Origin: Desulfobacteraceae bacterium | GTDB lineage: Bacteria; Desulfobacterota; Desulfobacteria; Desulfobacterales; Desulfobacteraceae | Direction of reading: 5' to 3' | Length of the DNA stretch: 64,000 bases | Assembly (NCBI GenBank): GCA_016743945.1 | Contig: JADGFI010000004.1 | Span: 62,001-126,000 of the forward strand | In this document: positions 54,106 to 63,197 of the stretch, piece after piece | How the letters are laid out: each line of letters opens with the position of its first letter | Numbering within the stretch: the first letter of the stretch is position 1 | Made by a program: the position numbers and the translations under genes | The notes under the pieces: model-generated | Told to the model about the DNA's origin: nothing | The model's database searches: none | What the model saw: the letters and a program-made list of their open reading frames with translations, nothing else

Positions 54106-54951
54106 ATGAGAGTATCTTGGGTTTCGGTTGCATTGCCCGTTTTGTGTACCATTCTGCCTTTGTTTATTTCCTGTGCTTCGTTGACCGACAAGACAGGAGA
54201 TACCCTGGGGCTTGAATTGAAAAAGGCTGCCATAGAAGACAAGGTTGCCATCCGTGAGATTCAATTTAAACAGGGGAAAAATGAACCCCCCAACCACCTG
54301 GGACTGGCAAGGCGATTAACGGTAAAGGGTTTTTATGATATTGCACTGGTCCAACTTGATCAGGCTGAAAAGACAGACACAAAAAAATATGAGGTGTTTT
54401 ATCTAAAGGGGCTTTGTTACCGGGGGAAAAAAGAATATGCAAAAGCCATATCCCAGTTTCAACAAAGCCTTTGCCTGAGTCCAAAATATTCCTATGCCCA
54501 TGCCGGACTGGCAATGACCTATGATTTGTTAAAAGAACATGCCCGGGCAATCGACTGCTATGAAAAAGCCATTGAAATTGATCCGGGGGTCAGCTTTTTT
54601 TATAACAATATGGGGGTTTCCTTCATGATAAACGGAGAGGGAAAAAAGGCGGTTGAATGCCTGGAAAAAGGGATTGCCGTGAACCCGGGTTCCAGGCGAC
54701 TGGTCCATAACCTTGGGCTGGCCTATGGCATGCTGGGTAACAATGCCAGGGCCATGGGTATTTTTAAAAAACTGGATACCCCGGCCGCGGCCTATAACAA
54801 CATGGGGTATGTCCATTGGCTAAAGGGGGACCGGGATAAGGCAATTGAAATGTATCACAAAGCCATTGCGGCTGACCCCGGGCATCAAATTGCAAAAAAA
54901 AACTTATTGAAAACCCAGGAAAACAGAAAAGGCAACCCGGTTCACCTTTGA
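54106..54951 (+). CDS. tadD: TPR lipoprotein TadD
   Basis: This 281-residue protein has a signal peptide ending in a lipobox (FISCAS) and about five tetratricopeptide repeats, for example YAKAISQFQQSLCLSPKYSY, RAIDCYEKAIEIDPGVSFFY and DKAIEMYHKAIAADPGHQIA. TadD is a pilotin-like outer-membrane lipoprotein helping secretin assembly. ATG 54106 follows GAGAGG; the frame is open from TTG 54079. Confidence 0.88.
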   Translation: MRVSWVSVALPVLCTILPLFISCASLTDKTGDTLGLELKKAAIEDKVAIREIQFKQGKNEPPNHLGLARRLTVKGFYDIALVQLDQAEKTDTKKYEVFYLKGLCYRGKKEYAKAISQFQQSLCLSPKYSYAHAGLAMTYDLLKEHARAIDCYEKAIEIDPGVSFFYNNMGVSFMINGEGKKAVECLEKGIAVNPGSRRLVHNLGLAYGMLGNNARAMGIFKKLDTPAAAYNNMGYVHWLKGDRDKAIEMYHKAIAADPGHQIAKKNLLKTQENRKGNPVHL

Positions 54952-55016
54952 AAAATATAAAGGTCCCGGCCCAAGGCCGCTGTTAAAAAACAACATTGCT
55001 TTATTGGAGAATTGAA

Positions 55017-55334
55017 ATGCCAGCAGATAAAAAAAGATTTTTCCCCCAATTATTAATTTTGAGCGTGCTTGTCCTGGCGGTCCCGGCTTTTCAGGGATGC
55101 ACCTTGTCACAGGCCCCGGGCAAACCCGCACCTGAACATCTGTCCAAAAATTACGGTCAGTCCTATGAGGCCCTCCTTTGTGTCCAGGCGGTAAATCCGG
55201 ATGCTTCAAAAGATGCCGCCCCGGTGGATGCCCTTCCCGGTCAAGCGGGGGACAGTATCTATGAAAACTATTTAAACTCATTTGATAAAAATGCCGATTC
55301 CGATGATTTTATGAACATGCTCAATGGATTATAG
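55017..55334 (+). CDS. Small lipoprotein of the Tad locus
   Basis: This 105-residue protein has a basic start, a hydrophobic stretch (LLILSVLVLAVPAF) and lipobox FQGC, followed by a Pro/Ala-rich and acidic mature part ending FMNMLNGL. I recognise no domain. GGAG precedes ATG 55017. Its place between tadD and the HtrA-like gene suggests a pilus accessory role. Confidence 0.65.
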   Translation: MPADKKRFFPQLLILSVLVLAVPAFQGCTLSQAPGKPAPEHLSKNYGQSYEALLCVQAVNPDASKDAAPVDALPGQAGDSIYENYLNSFDKNADSDDFMNMLNGL

Positions 55335-55463
55335 CCAGCAGATGGTATGGCCGGCACCCGTCAGCATTCGGATATGTTCCAAAAAAAGATTCTTGTGCCG
55401 GCAAAATGACGGAAAATCCATTTGTAACAGAATACTTAAAAATTTTATTGTTTAGGAGATACT

Positions 55464-56891
55464 ATGAAGGAAAAAGCGTTAACCTTTCAGATTGCCAGGG
55501 CCATAGTGTTGGCGGCAATTGTTTTAAGCACATGCCTGCCGGCATTGGCTTCAACAGATAAAAAGTTAAAGCCGGCCCGGGAACCGCTTTTAAATACGGG
55601 GATTGAGAGCCCTTTTGTCAAAGTTGTAAAGGCTGTCAGGGACTCTGTGGTCTACATTTCCGGTGTTTATGAGGTTAATCCAAAATCTTCCCGATATTTT
55701 AAAAATGAAAACTACCATGCCTCGGGATCCGGGTCCGGGTTTATTTTTAAAAAACAGGGAAAGAAAATATATATTCTTACCAACAACCATGTGGTTGCTG
55801 ATGCCAGGACCATAGAGGTCACCTTGTCGGATAAATCCAGGTACCGGGCCAAGGTTGCCGGAGGGGACGCCAAATCAGACCTGGCCGTCATCTGGATTGA
55901 AACCGATCATCCCGTAAAAATTACCACCCTGGGTGATTCCGATAAAATTGAGATCGGGGCCTGGGCCCTTGCCATTGGTAACCCTTTTTCCACGACAACA
56001 AGAAAGGACCGGCGCAACCTCATCAATATGCATGACAGAAGCGTAACCGTGGGGGTGGTCAGCGGTAAAGGCCGGTCGCATCTTGATTTTGGTCCCAAAA
56101 ACGAAACCCCTGTCTTTCAGGATTATATCCAGACCGACGCCGCCATAAATCCCGGTAACAGCGGCGGCCCATTATTTGATATCCATGGACGGGTCATCGG
56201 GGTCAATGCCGCCATATTATCCTCAGTGAATATTGGAATCGGTTATGCCATCCCCATAAATTTATCAAAAAAAATTGCCCAAGACCTGATCAAGCATGGT
56301 CGTGTCATAAGGGCCTATCTCGGGCTTGTTCCCCAGGCACTTGATGAAAATCTTGTGTCGGCACTGGCGCTTAAATCCAAAGGCGGTGTGCTTGTGGCCA
56401 GGGTAACCGATGATACTCCGGCTGGAAAAGCCGGCCTTAAAAAGGGGGATGTCATCATAAAATTTGCCCGGCAAAATATAAACGAGCTGAATAAATTCAG
56501 GATGCTTGTGGCCAGAACCCCCATAGGAGAGACGGTTGATATTGTTGTCTTGAGAAAGGGAAAGGAAAAAAAGCTGTCGGCCAAGCTGGAGGAATACCCG
56601 GCCAAGGATCTGGTTACCCCGGTCAGCATTGCTGTTTCTTCCCATTGGCTTGGCATACGGGTCAAAAAAAAAGGAAGCGAAGAACTGATGGTTGTGGGCA
56701 TTGAAGAATACAGCCCGGCCTACCAGTCCAAACTTCAAAGAGGTGATATCATATTGGAAGTAAACCATACGCCTGTGAAGGACTGGAAAGATTTCAAGGA
56801 AATATCAAAGGCCTTGGAAGCAAAAAAACATATCACGCTTTACGTGAAAAGGGGAAAGGAAAATCTTTTTGTGGGTATCTCAAATTACTAA
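55464..56891 (+). CDS. HtrA/DegP-like periplasmic serine protease
   Basis: This 475-residue protein has a signal peptide and a trypsin-like domain with triad H109 (LTNNHVVADA), D139 (GDAKSDLAVI) and S233 (NPGNSGGPLF), then two PDZ domains (about 285-375 and 390-470). The order matches DegP/HtrA. AGGAG precedes the start. It follows the tad genes in the same direction after 129 bp, suggesting quality control of exported pilins, but a general role is equally possible. Confidence 0.9.
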   Translation: MKEKALTFQIARAIVLAAIVLSTCLPALASTDKKLKPAREPLLNTGIESPFVKVVKAVRDSVVYISGVYEVNPKSSRYFKNENYHASGSGSGFIFKKQGKKIYILTNNHVVADARTIEVTLSDKSRYRAKVAGGDAKSDLAVIWIETDHPVKITTLGDSDKIEIGAWALAIGNPFSTTTRKDRRNLINMHDRSVTVGVVSGKGRSHLDFGPKNETPVFQDYIQTDAAINPGNSGGPLFDIHGRVIGVNAAILSSVNIGIGYAIPINLSKKIAQDLIKHGRVIRAYLGLVPQALDENLVSALALKSKGGVLVARVTDDTPAGKAGLKKGDVIIKFARQNINELNKFRMLVARTPIGETVDIVVLRKGKEKKLSAKLEEYPAKDLVTPVSIAVSSHWLGIRVKKKGSEELMVVGIEEYSPAYQSKLQRGDIILEVNHTPVKDWKDFKEISKALEAKKHITLYVKRGKENLFVGISNY

Positions 56892-56974
56892 GATCAGCCA
56901 TGCTTAATTATTTTTACCAAGGGACAAATTAAGTATCAGTACATTAGAGGCTATTTTTTATGGCCTCTCGCATA

Positions 56975-57206
56975 AGGAACCGGGCACTCCCACAGAGTTT
57001 AATAGGGAATTTCGTGAGAATCGAAAACGGGCCCGCCGCTGTAATCGGGGATGCACACCGCAAAATGTCACTGCCTTTTTTTATAAAAAAGGTGGGAAGG
57101 CGCGGTTAAAGCAATTACCCGGAAGTCAGAAGACCTGCCCGGCTCCTGGACGATGACAACCTTCTCGGATTGAGGTTGCCAAAAATATTCGTGGATAAAA
57201 AAGGGA
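56975..57206 (+). ncRNA. Cobalamin riboswitch upstream of the Crp-AraC regulator gene
   Basis: A full set of B12-riboswitch landmarks occurs: AATAGGGAATTTCGTGAG (57001-57018), CGGGCCCGCCGCTGTAATC, GTCACTGCC (57067), GGTGGGAAGG (57091-57100), the B12 box AAGTCAGAAGACCTGCCCGG (57123-57142) and TTCGTGGATAAAAAAGGGA (57189-57207). It matches the consensus better than the copy before flp. A terminator follows at once. Ends are approximate. Confidence 0.93.
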
Positions 57207-57207
57207 C

Positions 57208-57246
57208 ATCCCCGGATCGGTTCGTATCGGTTCGGGGATTTTTTTT
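57208..57246 (+). terminator. Riboswitch-controlled terminator before the Crp-AraC gene
   Basis: ATCCCCG pairs with CGGGGAT, with extra pairing possible inside, followed by T8. It lies 20 bases before the regulator ATG and directly after the B12 aptamer, as expected of an OFF-type expression platform. Confidence 0.85.
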
Positions 57247-57266
57247 AGGAGAATACTCATCAGCCA

Positions 57267-58124
57267 ATGGACATTATAAAATTATTAAAAAAAAATTTGG
57301 TATTTATGGAATTGGGTGAGGACAGCCTGATGAAAATTGCCGACACTTTTCACCGTCAGATCTTTGATCGGGGGGATGTTTTGATCAGACAAAACACAAA
57401 GATTTCCCACATCGGCCTCATCTCTTCCGGGGTTGCAAATTTGTGCATCCATGATGCCGGGGGCCATGAAATTGTGTCAGGTCAAGCTGGATCCCAAGAT
57501 TTTTACGGGATTGTAGATCATTTTGTCAATGGGGTTTTCATGACCAGTCTCATCTGCCAGGAGCCGACGCGCTGTTATTTTCAAAAGACAGAAGATTTTC
57601 AATGGATGATCAATTATTTTCCATCCGTAAAAATATTTTTCTATCAGGTGGCATTGACCTCTTTATGGGAGATCTGTCAGACTCGTACCCACTTTTGTCT
57701 GGGTACCCCCTTGGATTCTAAAAATACAGAAGGGATTCAACAATCAGGGGTGAGTCGAAATTTGGAAAAGGCGGTTTCGTATATTGATGAGAATTATATG
57801 AACCCCATCGATCTGGAAGAGATTTCCAGAAAGTGCCATATGAGTAAGTACTATTTTTCCCGTGTTTTTAAATCCCGCCTGGGAATATCATTTAAGAGCT
57901 ATTTAAATAAAACGCGCATAGAGGCTGCAAAAAAAATGATGGCAGTTCCGGACATGAATGTGACGGAAATATGTTTTTATGTGGGGTTTAATGACCTTTC
58001 ATACTTTTCCCGCGTCTTTCAAAAGTCAGAAGGGGTAGTACCGTCAATATATCGCCATGGCCTTTTAAATATAATGACCATAAAAGCAAGACAAAATTTT
58101 AGCGGGAAGGGGTGTTTACTTTAA
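57267..58124 (+). CDS. Crp-like/AraC composite transcription regulator
   Basis: This 285-residue protein joins an N-terminal cyclic-nucleotide-binding-like domain (residues about 10-130: FDRGDVLIRQNTKISHIGLISSGVANL) to a C-terminal AraC-type double helix-turn-helix (about 165-270: CHMSKYYFSRVFKSRLGISF, FNDLSYFSRVFQKSEGVVPS). The classic cAMP-contact residues (GE and RxS) are not evident, so the ligand is probably different. It is expressed behind a cobalamin riboswitch and lies between the main tad genes and tadG. It is the obvious candidate to regulate the pilus locus. AGGAG precedes the start by about 16 bases. Confidence 0.82.
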   Translation: MDIIKLLKKNLVFMELGEDSLMKIADTFHRQIFDRGDVLIRQNTKISHIGLISSGVANLCIHDAGGHEIVSGQAGSQDFYGIVDHFVNGVFMTSLICQEPTRCYFQKTEDFQWMINYFPSVKIFFYQVALTSLWEICQTRTHFCLGTPLDSKNTEGIQQSGVSRNLEKAVSYIDENYMNPIDLEEISRKCHMSKYYFSRVFKSRLGISFKSYLNKTRIEAAKKMMAVPDMNVTEICFYVGFNDLSYFSRVFQKSEGVVPSIYRHGLLNIMTIKARQNFSGKGCLL

Positions 58125-58170
58125 ATTTACATCCGCAGTTTGTTCTTTAAAAAAAACAAAGGAAAAGAAT

Positions 58171-59640
58171 GTGAGATTTTTAAACCTGAAAATGAAACGG
58201 CCGGTTAATGAACAAGGCAGTATCTCCGTGGTCGTGGCCCTATCCTTGTTTGTATTTGTCGGGATACTCGCCATGGTGATTGACGGAGGATATCTCTTTG
58301 TCACTAAGGACAAGTGGCAAAATAATGTTGAGGCGGTGAGCATGGGGGGGGCCTTAAATCTTTGCGAAGCTGATTATGAAAGTGTGTGCCGGACACTGGC
58401 CCAGGAAAATGGGTTGCCATCGACTGAAAGCGGCGATCTTACAGTGTCACGGGGATTTTATGATGAGCATGACCTTTATGAAAATTTTTCAAATTTTAAG
58501 GATTTTGTGGCGGAAGATGACGATGATTTTCCCAGGGATGCCAGTGATAATAATCTTGAATACAATAATGCGGTCATGGTTTCTCTGGACACCCAGGTTT
58601 CAACCTTTTTTGCAGGTATTCTGGGAAAAGACAAGGTTAGGGTCCGGGCAAGGGCTGTGGCATACCTTCGACCTCTGGGCATGGCTGCCCTCAACGAGGG
58701 CAGCCAGATCAGGATCGGGCCCAACACCATTTTTCAAAACGGAGATGTCTATTCCAACGGGGATATCAAATTCCAGGATCTGCCAATTGTAATTTCCAGT
58801 TTTTATGGTACGAGAAGATATGAAAAGCCGGAATTTGTCCAGACCAATTTATATGCCGGTGGGCAGGTGCTGGAGTGTCCGGCGGCACCTGGAAGAAACT
58901 GCATTAATGTGGGATGGGATGCCGGTGACGAAAGCAAGATGGACAATGCCTTTTCCCAAAGTTCCAGGCTGAGCAGTTTGGAAGTTTGTGATGAGGATTA
59001 TATCCAAAGCCTAAAGGCGACCGCCACTACAGTATATGAAATCAGTGATGCCGCGACCGACACGATTTTTTGGGGCAGAAATGCAGACAATACAGGCTTT
59101 TTGTTTGACCTTTCGGGAAACCCGGAAAGTCGGGAGGTGATTTTTTTCGATGCCCAGGGCAATGATGTGGTGATTTCCGACAGAACCTATGTTCTTCCCC
59201 ATGGCGGGGCTTCCCATGTTCTTTTCGGGGGTCACCCAAGTTCGAGTAACGGTGACAGGCTGGGCAATGTCACCTTTATCACCAACGGGGATATCATATT
59301 GGACAGGGATTGGCGAGCGACTCATATCCTGGGAGACACCGGGGACCGCCAGGCGATCATCATAACATCCGGAAGGATCCGGGTGGTCGGCAGGGAAATG
59401 GACGGGATCGTCTTTCGATGCGGCGGATCTTTTGGGACCTATTCGAACAGTTACGCCACGGGTATGAAAAAAGTCCGGGTCATAGCAGACGGAGATATTC
59501 TTCTCTATTGCTGCGGTGCAACTCAATGCCAGAACTTGCTGCTTGGTAAATGGTCCGGGACCACCGACTTTCATTTCGGGCCGCCCTGTCCCTATTACAA
59601 TGGGGCCGGCCTGGGAATGCTTGAAAGGACAGGCGAATAG
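58171..59640 (+). CDS. TadG-like Flp pilus assembly protein
   Basis: This 489-residue protein has the TadE/TadG N-terminal pattern GSISVVVALSLFVFVGILAMVIDGGYLF with one membrane helix, then KDKWQNNVEAVSMGGALNL, the putative-Flp-pilus-assembly TadG domain. The large extracytoplasmic remainder is Cys-containing and rich in Asp and Asn, with no von Willebrand domain that I can see. It is a candidate minor pilin or adhesive tip. The start is GTG 58171 after AAAGGAAAA. Confidence 0.78.
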   Translation: MRFLNLKMKRPVNEQGSISVVVALSLFVFVGILAMVIDGGYLFVTKDKWQNNVEAVSMGGALNLCEADYESVCRTLAQENGLPSTESGDLTVSRGFYDEHDLYENFSNFKDFVAEDDDDFPRDASDNNLEYNNAVMVSLDTQVSTFFAGILGKDKVRVRARAVAYLRPLGMAALNEGSQIRIGPNTIFQNGDVYSNGDIKFQDLPIVISSFYGTRRYEKPEFVQTNLYAGGQVLECPAAPGRNCINVGWDAGDESKMDNAFSQSSRLSSLEVCDEDYIQSLKATATTVYEISDAATDTIFWGRNADNTGFLFDLSGNPESREVIFFDAQGNDVVISDRTYVLPHGGASHVLFGGHPSSSNGDRLGNVTFITNGDIILDRDWRATHILGDTGDRQAIIITSGRIRVVGREMDGIVFRCGGSFGTYSNSYATGMKKVRVIADGDILLYCCGATQCQNLLLGKWSGTTDFHFGPPCPYYNGAGLGMLERTGE

Positions 59641-59826
59641 GGTATTGTTCCGTTTTTTTTACTTTTGAATGGTTATCGCAAAAAAACACAAATTTTTGAC
59701 AAGAAAAGTCGAGCATTTTAATCCTGATTTGTTAAAGTTTTTACTAGGTTTAAAAGGTTGTTATGAGTTAGAATAATTGGTTACATTCTGAAATAATTTT
59801 TATTTATTATGAGGAGAAGATTAAAA

Positions 59827-60441
59827 ATGAAGAAAAAGATTTTAATGGTATTGATAACCGGATTTTTAATGTTTTGCATGGCAGGCATGGCAACCGCCAC
59901 AAGTATTACCCGCGATGATTTCAGTTCAGGCGCCTTTGAATATGACTTTGAAGACGCAAGTCTTGGGGCTGATACCGCCACATCAGGGTTGTTATTCAAG
60001 ACTATGGGCGGGGCGGTAACGCTAAAAGACAGTAATCTTCCGGCTGGAAATTTTACAGGACAATATTATTCCACCAACGAGAATGGGTCGGTTGATTTCT
60101 ATTTTTCAAGCCCTGTATCAGCAATCGGAATGGATGTATTCTCAGTAATAACTGGTTTTACACTGGAATTGTTTGATGGAAATAACAACCTATTTGAAAC
60201 TCAAGAATTCATCTTACCGGCACTACACCAATTTGCACGTTATGGTTTTATAGGGCTTGATGTGGGATCGCAATCGTTCCAGTTTGCACGGTTAAGCACA
60301 ATGGAAAATCGCAAATTTGATGTGGATAATTTAATTTGCCAGCAGGCATCAGCGCCGGTTCCCGAGCCTTCCACCATTCTCCTTTTTGGTTTTGGTCTGG
60401 CCGGTCTTGCCGGAATCGCAAGGGAAAGAGTAAAAAAATAA
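59827..60441 (+). CDS. PEP-CTERM sorting-domain protein
   Basis: This 204-residue exported protein has a signal peptide (KKKILMVLITGFLMFCMAGM) and the C-terminal signal VPEPSTILLFGFGLAGLAG with basic end REVR-like RERVKK. The mature part is Thr/Ser/Asn-rich and beta-like (VDFYFSSPVSAIGMDVFSV), resembling lectin-like PEP-CTERM proteins. GAGGAGAAG lies before ATG 59827. It is a substrate of an exosortase not present here. Confidence 0.85.
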   Translation: MKKKILMVLITGFLMFCMAGMATATSITRDDFSSGAFEYDFEDASLGADTATSGLLFKTMGGAVTLKDSNLPAGNFTGQYYSTNENGSVDFYFSSPVSAIGMDVFSVITGFTLELFDGNNNLFETQEFILPALHQFARYGFIGLDVGSQSFQFARLSTMENRKFDVDNLICQQASAPVPEPSTILLFGFGLAGLAGIARERVKK

Positions 60442-60518
60442 TTGTATTTGACCGGGTTTTTCAAGGTGTGGATAGGAAAAATTCGCATCCACTATTTGTA
60501 TAATTTAAAGGAAGTTTT

Positions 60519-61148
60519 ATGTGTAAAAAAATTAAAAGTTTGTGTGGCGTTTTTATATCATTGTTTTTAATGTCCACAAGCGTCTGGGCCTATAGCTATG
60601 ATGATATCGAAAATTGGGTGGGAAATGGCGAAAATGAAATCGGATTTATCATGGATTTTAATGATGGTTCCGCCGTCGAGTCCCATGCCTGGGGATATCG
60701 ATATAACGGTTCTATTCCCGAAGGTCTTTTTCCGGGGACCGGTTTTCCGTTAAGGGATACATTTATGACAATGGGTATGACCCAAGACATTATAGCGGCG
60801 GATGAAAAATTAACGGGTATCTCTTGGCCTGCGAATGGCCTTTTATTGTGGATGCAGTTTAACTACGACGGTCAAGAGCAGAGTGGATTTTCGGGTACGT
60901 GGTTTCCGCTTATGACCGACAGCGAGATATTAGATGGCCAGGAAATATGGCAGTATACCGCAGATCAAGATGCGGTCATCGAAAATGATGAGATCAAATG
61001 GTATGCCTGGGGATGGAAGGCCGGGACTTCGGACATAGATCATCTTGTATCGGCTCCGGCATCCGCGCCGGTACCTGAACCTGCAACCTTTACCTTGTTG
61101 GGTATCGGACTGCTTTGTACGGCGGCCCTTGGCCGCAAAAGACGGTAA
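60519..61148 (+). CDS. PEP-CTERM sorting-domain protein
   Basis: This 209-residue exported protein has a signal peptide (SLCGVFISLFLMSTSVWA), a mature domain rich in aromatic residues and a C-terminal signal VPEPATFTLLGIGLLCTAAL followed by GRKRR. It is unrelated in its mature part to the preceding PEP-CTERM protein. AAAGGAAG precedes the start. A terminator follows. Confidence 0.85.
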   Translation: MCKKIKSLCGVFISLFLMSTSVWAYSYDDIENWVGNGENEIGFIMDFNDGSAVESHAWGYRYNGSIPEGLFPGTGFPLRDTFMTMGMTQDIIAADEKLTGISWPANGLLLWMQFNYDGQEQSGFSGTWFPLMTDSEILDGQEIWQYTADQDAVIENDEIKWYAWGWKAGTSDIDHLVSAPASAPVPEPATFTLLGIGLLCTAALGRKRR

Positions 61149-61164
61149 ATAACAGCAACACTGG

Positions 61165-61203
61165 GCCGGAAGCCTTTTAACAATGGGTTCCGGCTTTTTT
61201 TAT
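61165..61203 (+). terminator. Intrinsic terminator after the PEP-CTERM pair
   Basis: GCCGGAAGCC pairs with GGGTTCCGGC (one mismatch) over a 10-base loop, followed by a run of nine T. It lies 16 bases after the stop. Confidence 0.85.
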
Positions 61204-61261
61204 TCCCTTTTAACCCCCGATCAGCGGCAACATAATATTTGCTTCCTGAGAAAGTTTAAAT

Positions 61262-62191
61262 TCACCCGAATGTTGCAAAAAATTTGAATTGAAATTCTCT
61301 GGTTTTCAAGCTGCTGTTTTTAGCATCCCCGAATATCGACTCTTGGGATCCACGACCATTATGAAACAATACGACAGCTTTTGCAGATTCTATTTTATTG
61401 GTTACAATGACCTTATATTGATAATCTCGAGCAATAGGTTCAAACAGATCCAGTTGAAGAGCTCCCTTCTGCGGTTTTTTGACTTTTTTCCTGGTAAAGA
61501 CAAACCGGAATTCAGTACGAGACTCAAGGATGGTACCAGGGTGTGATTTTGTGTTCTGGAAACAATCAACCATGAAATCCGCAGCGCCATTTGAGTCATG
61601 GACATTACCTGGACGGTGATGCATATCAAAAAATTGCCCAGTCTGAGCAACCGTGCAAAAAAGAGGATAATAACTTCTGGAACCTTTTTTGGTTTTATTG
61701 AAACCTATAGCTGATCCTTCCGCATGGCCTTTAGTGGACAAAACAGAACCATCAAAGTCAAGAGTCAATCGAGGGAATTGTTCCCGCTTTAATCCATCGA
61801 TTACAAATGTACGGGATAATTTTTGAATTTCCCCAATACTTTGAGTATCCATCTGGCCAAGGTTCCTTGAAATAGTTGAAACATCGGGAAGCCTTTTTAA
61901 ACCCATTAAGCGGAGAACCATCGGATCATCACGATAATAATCAATTTGTCTTAATCTTTTAAAACCCAGAATAAAATGAAGGATAAGCAGCATGACGATC
62001 AAGTGGTGGCCAAAAATCGGTGATACATTTAAGTGCGAGAAACATTTTTTAAGTTTGGATTTTAAATTGAGTCGTCCAAATAACAGCTGAAAAATTATGA
62101 TACCAGAGAAAGAAGTTAGCTGCTGATCTTCGAACCGAATTTCGGGAATTTTATGGCATTTAGTATAAATTTGTGATTTACTGGACTTCAC
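61262..62191 (-). pseudogene. Decayed IS1380-family transposase
   Basis: The 309-residue frame shows IS1380-type sequence: GLKRLPDVSTISRNL, LTLDFDGSVLSTKGHAEGSAIGFN (first catalytic Asp region), HHRPGNVHDSNGA, and later FRFVFTRKKVKKPQKGALQLDLF with KVIVTNK and FHNGRGSQESIFGDAK. Family members of about 440 residues carry about 60 more residues between GTILESR and FRFVF, including the next acidic catalytic region, and a long C-terminus after GDAK. Both are missing here, so the element is dead. The original start, GTG 62191 after AGGAGG, is intact. Confidence 0.8.
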
Positions 62192-62569
62192 TTGAGGTGG
62201 CCTCCTGGATTTGGTTATTTTTTTGTCTCAACAACTTATTATAACCTTTATTCATGGGGATCCTCAAGCTTTTTCTTTACTATTTTCCTACTTTTTTATG
62301 CAACGACAGGGTTAATCTTTTTTAATTTCTTTTTAAGGAAATTAAATGGAGTAAATTAGATGCTTTGAATTAAACTGGATCGGGAAATTACATTACCTGA
62401 TTTTGGGACGGAATTAAATTCCTTATCACACCCTGATGGATAGTATAATAAAATAGTTCAAGTTCTATTGTATTATTCATAGTTTTATAGTAGGAGTTTT
62501 TATCGTATAAATCACTTTTGGCCTTAAATTGATGAAAATTCAGTGCTTAAAATAAAAAAAGGAGAAAAG
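62192..62569. other. Intergenic region between the IS remnant and the CBS gene
   Basis: About 380 AT-rich bases. CCCCATGAATAAAGGTTATA on the minus strand (ending near 62260) may be the surviving end of the IS element, but no matching inverted repeat was found beyond the truncated side. No gene is supported here; the CBS-gene promoter should be near the right end. Confidence 0.4.
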
Positions 62570-63127
62570 ATGAAAAGTATCAAGGTTAAAGATATAATGA
62601 TTCCGATTTCAAACTATGTAACTGTTTCAAAAAGCAGCAGCCTGATTGATGTGGTACAGGCCCTGGATTCGGATCAAAAATCAAAAAAAAAGCATGCCCA
62701 CAGGGATGCCGTTGTTCTCGATGATGATGGCCTTTTTATTGGTAAGATAACCATGATTGATATATTCCAGGCTCTGGAACCAAATTATAAAAAAATTGAT
62801 CCTAAAAATGAAATGAACACATTGGAATATTCCGGGGGAATGGTAACCAAGCAGCTTTTGAATTATTACGATGATTTAAACCTTTGGGTAGAACCTATGA
62901 AAGACATCTGCAACCGGGGTAAAGATCTGAAAGTCGTCGATATCATGCATATGCCGGAACCGGATGAATGCGTTAAAGAAAGCGACACTCTTGAAAAAGC
63001 TTTAAACCGATTTGTAATCGGGGCTCATCAACCGCTTGTCGTGAAAAACGGTGATAAAGTCACTGGGCTTCTGCGATTCGGAGACCTTTTCGAGATCGTC
63101 AGAAGCCGCCTTTTGGGCGCTGTTTAA
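62570..63127 (+). CDS. CBS-domain pair protein
   Basis: This 185-residue protein is composed of two CBS motifs: VKDIMIPISNYVTVSKSSSL to GKITMIDIFQALEP (residues about 5-80), and VVDIMHMPEPDECVKESDTL to GLLRFGDLFEIVRS (about 122-182). Such pairs bind adenine nucleotides and act as regulatory modules. No catalytic domain is attached. AAGGAGAAAAG precedes ATG 62570. It has its own strong terminator and is flanked by mobile remnants. Confidence 0.85.
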   Translation: MKSIKVKDIMIPISNYVTVSKSSSLIDVVQALDSDQKSKKKHAHRDAVVLDDDGLFIGKITMIDIFQALEPNYKKIDPKNEMNTLEYSGGMVTKQLLNYYDDLNLWVEPMKDICNRGKDLKVVDIMHMPEPDECVKESDTLEKALNRFVIGAHQPLVVKNGDKVTGLLRFGDLFEIVRSRLLGAV

Positions 63128-63148
63128 AAAGTTTCATCGTGTTTATAA

Positions 63149-63197
63149 AATAAGCAGGTGCTACTTATATAAATGTAGCATCTGCTTATTGTTTTTT
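63149..63197 (+). terminator. Intrinsic terminator after the CBS gene
   Basis: A 16-bp stem (AATAAGCAGGTGCTAC with GTAGCATCTGCTTATT, one G-U pair) over a 10-base loop, followed by GTTTTTT. Confidence 0.9.

Noticed and set aside
56946..56968. AGAGGC...GCCTCT hairpin after the HtrA-like gene as a terminator
   Set aside because: The stem is short and not followed by a T-run; it may instead be an outer part of the riboswitch leader.
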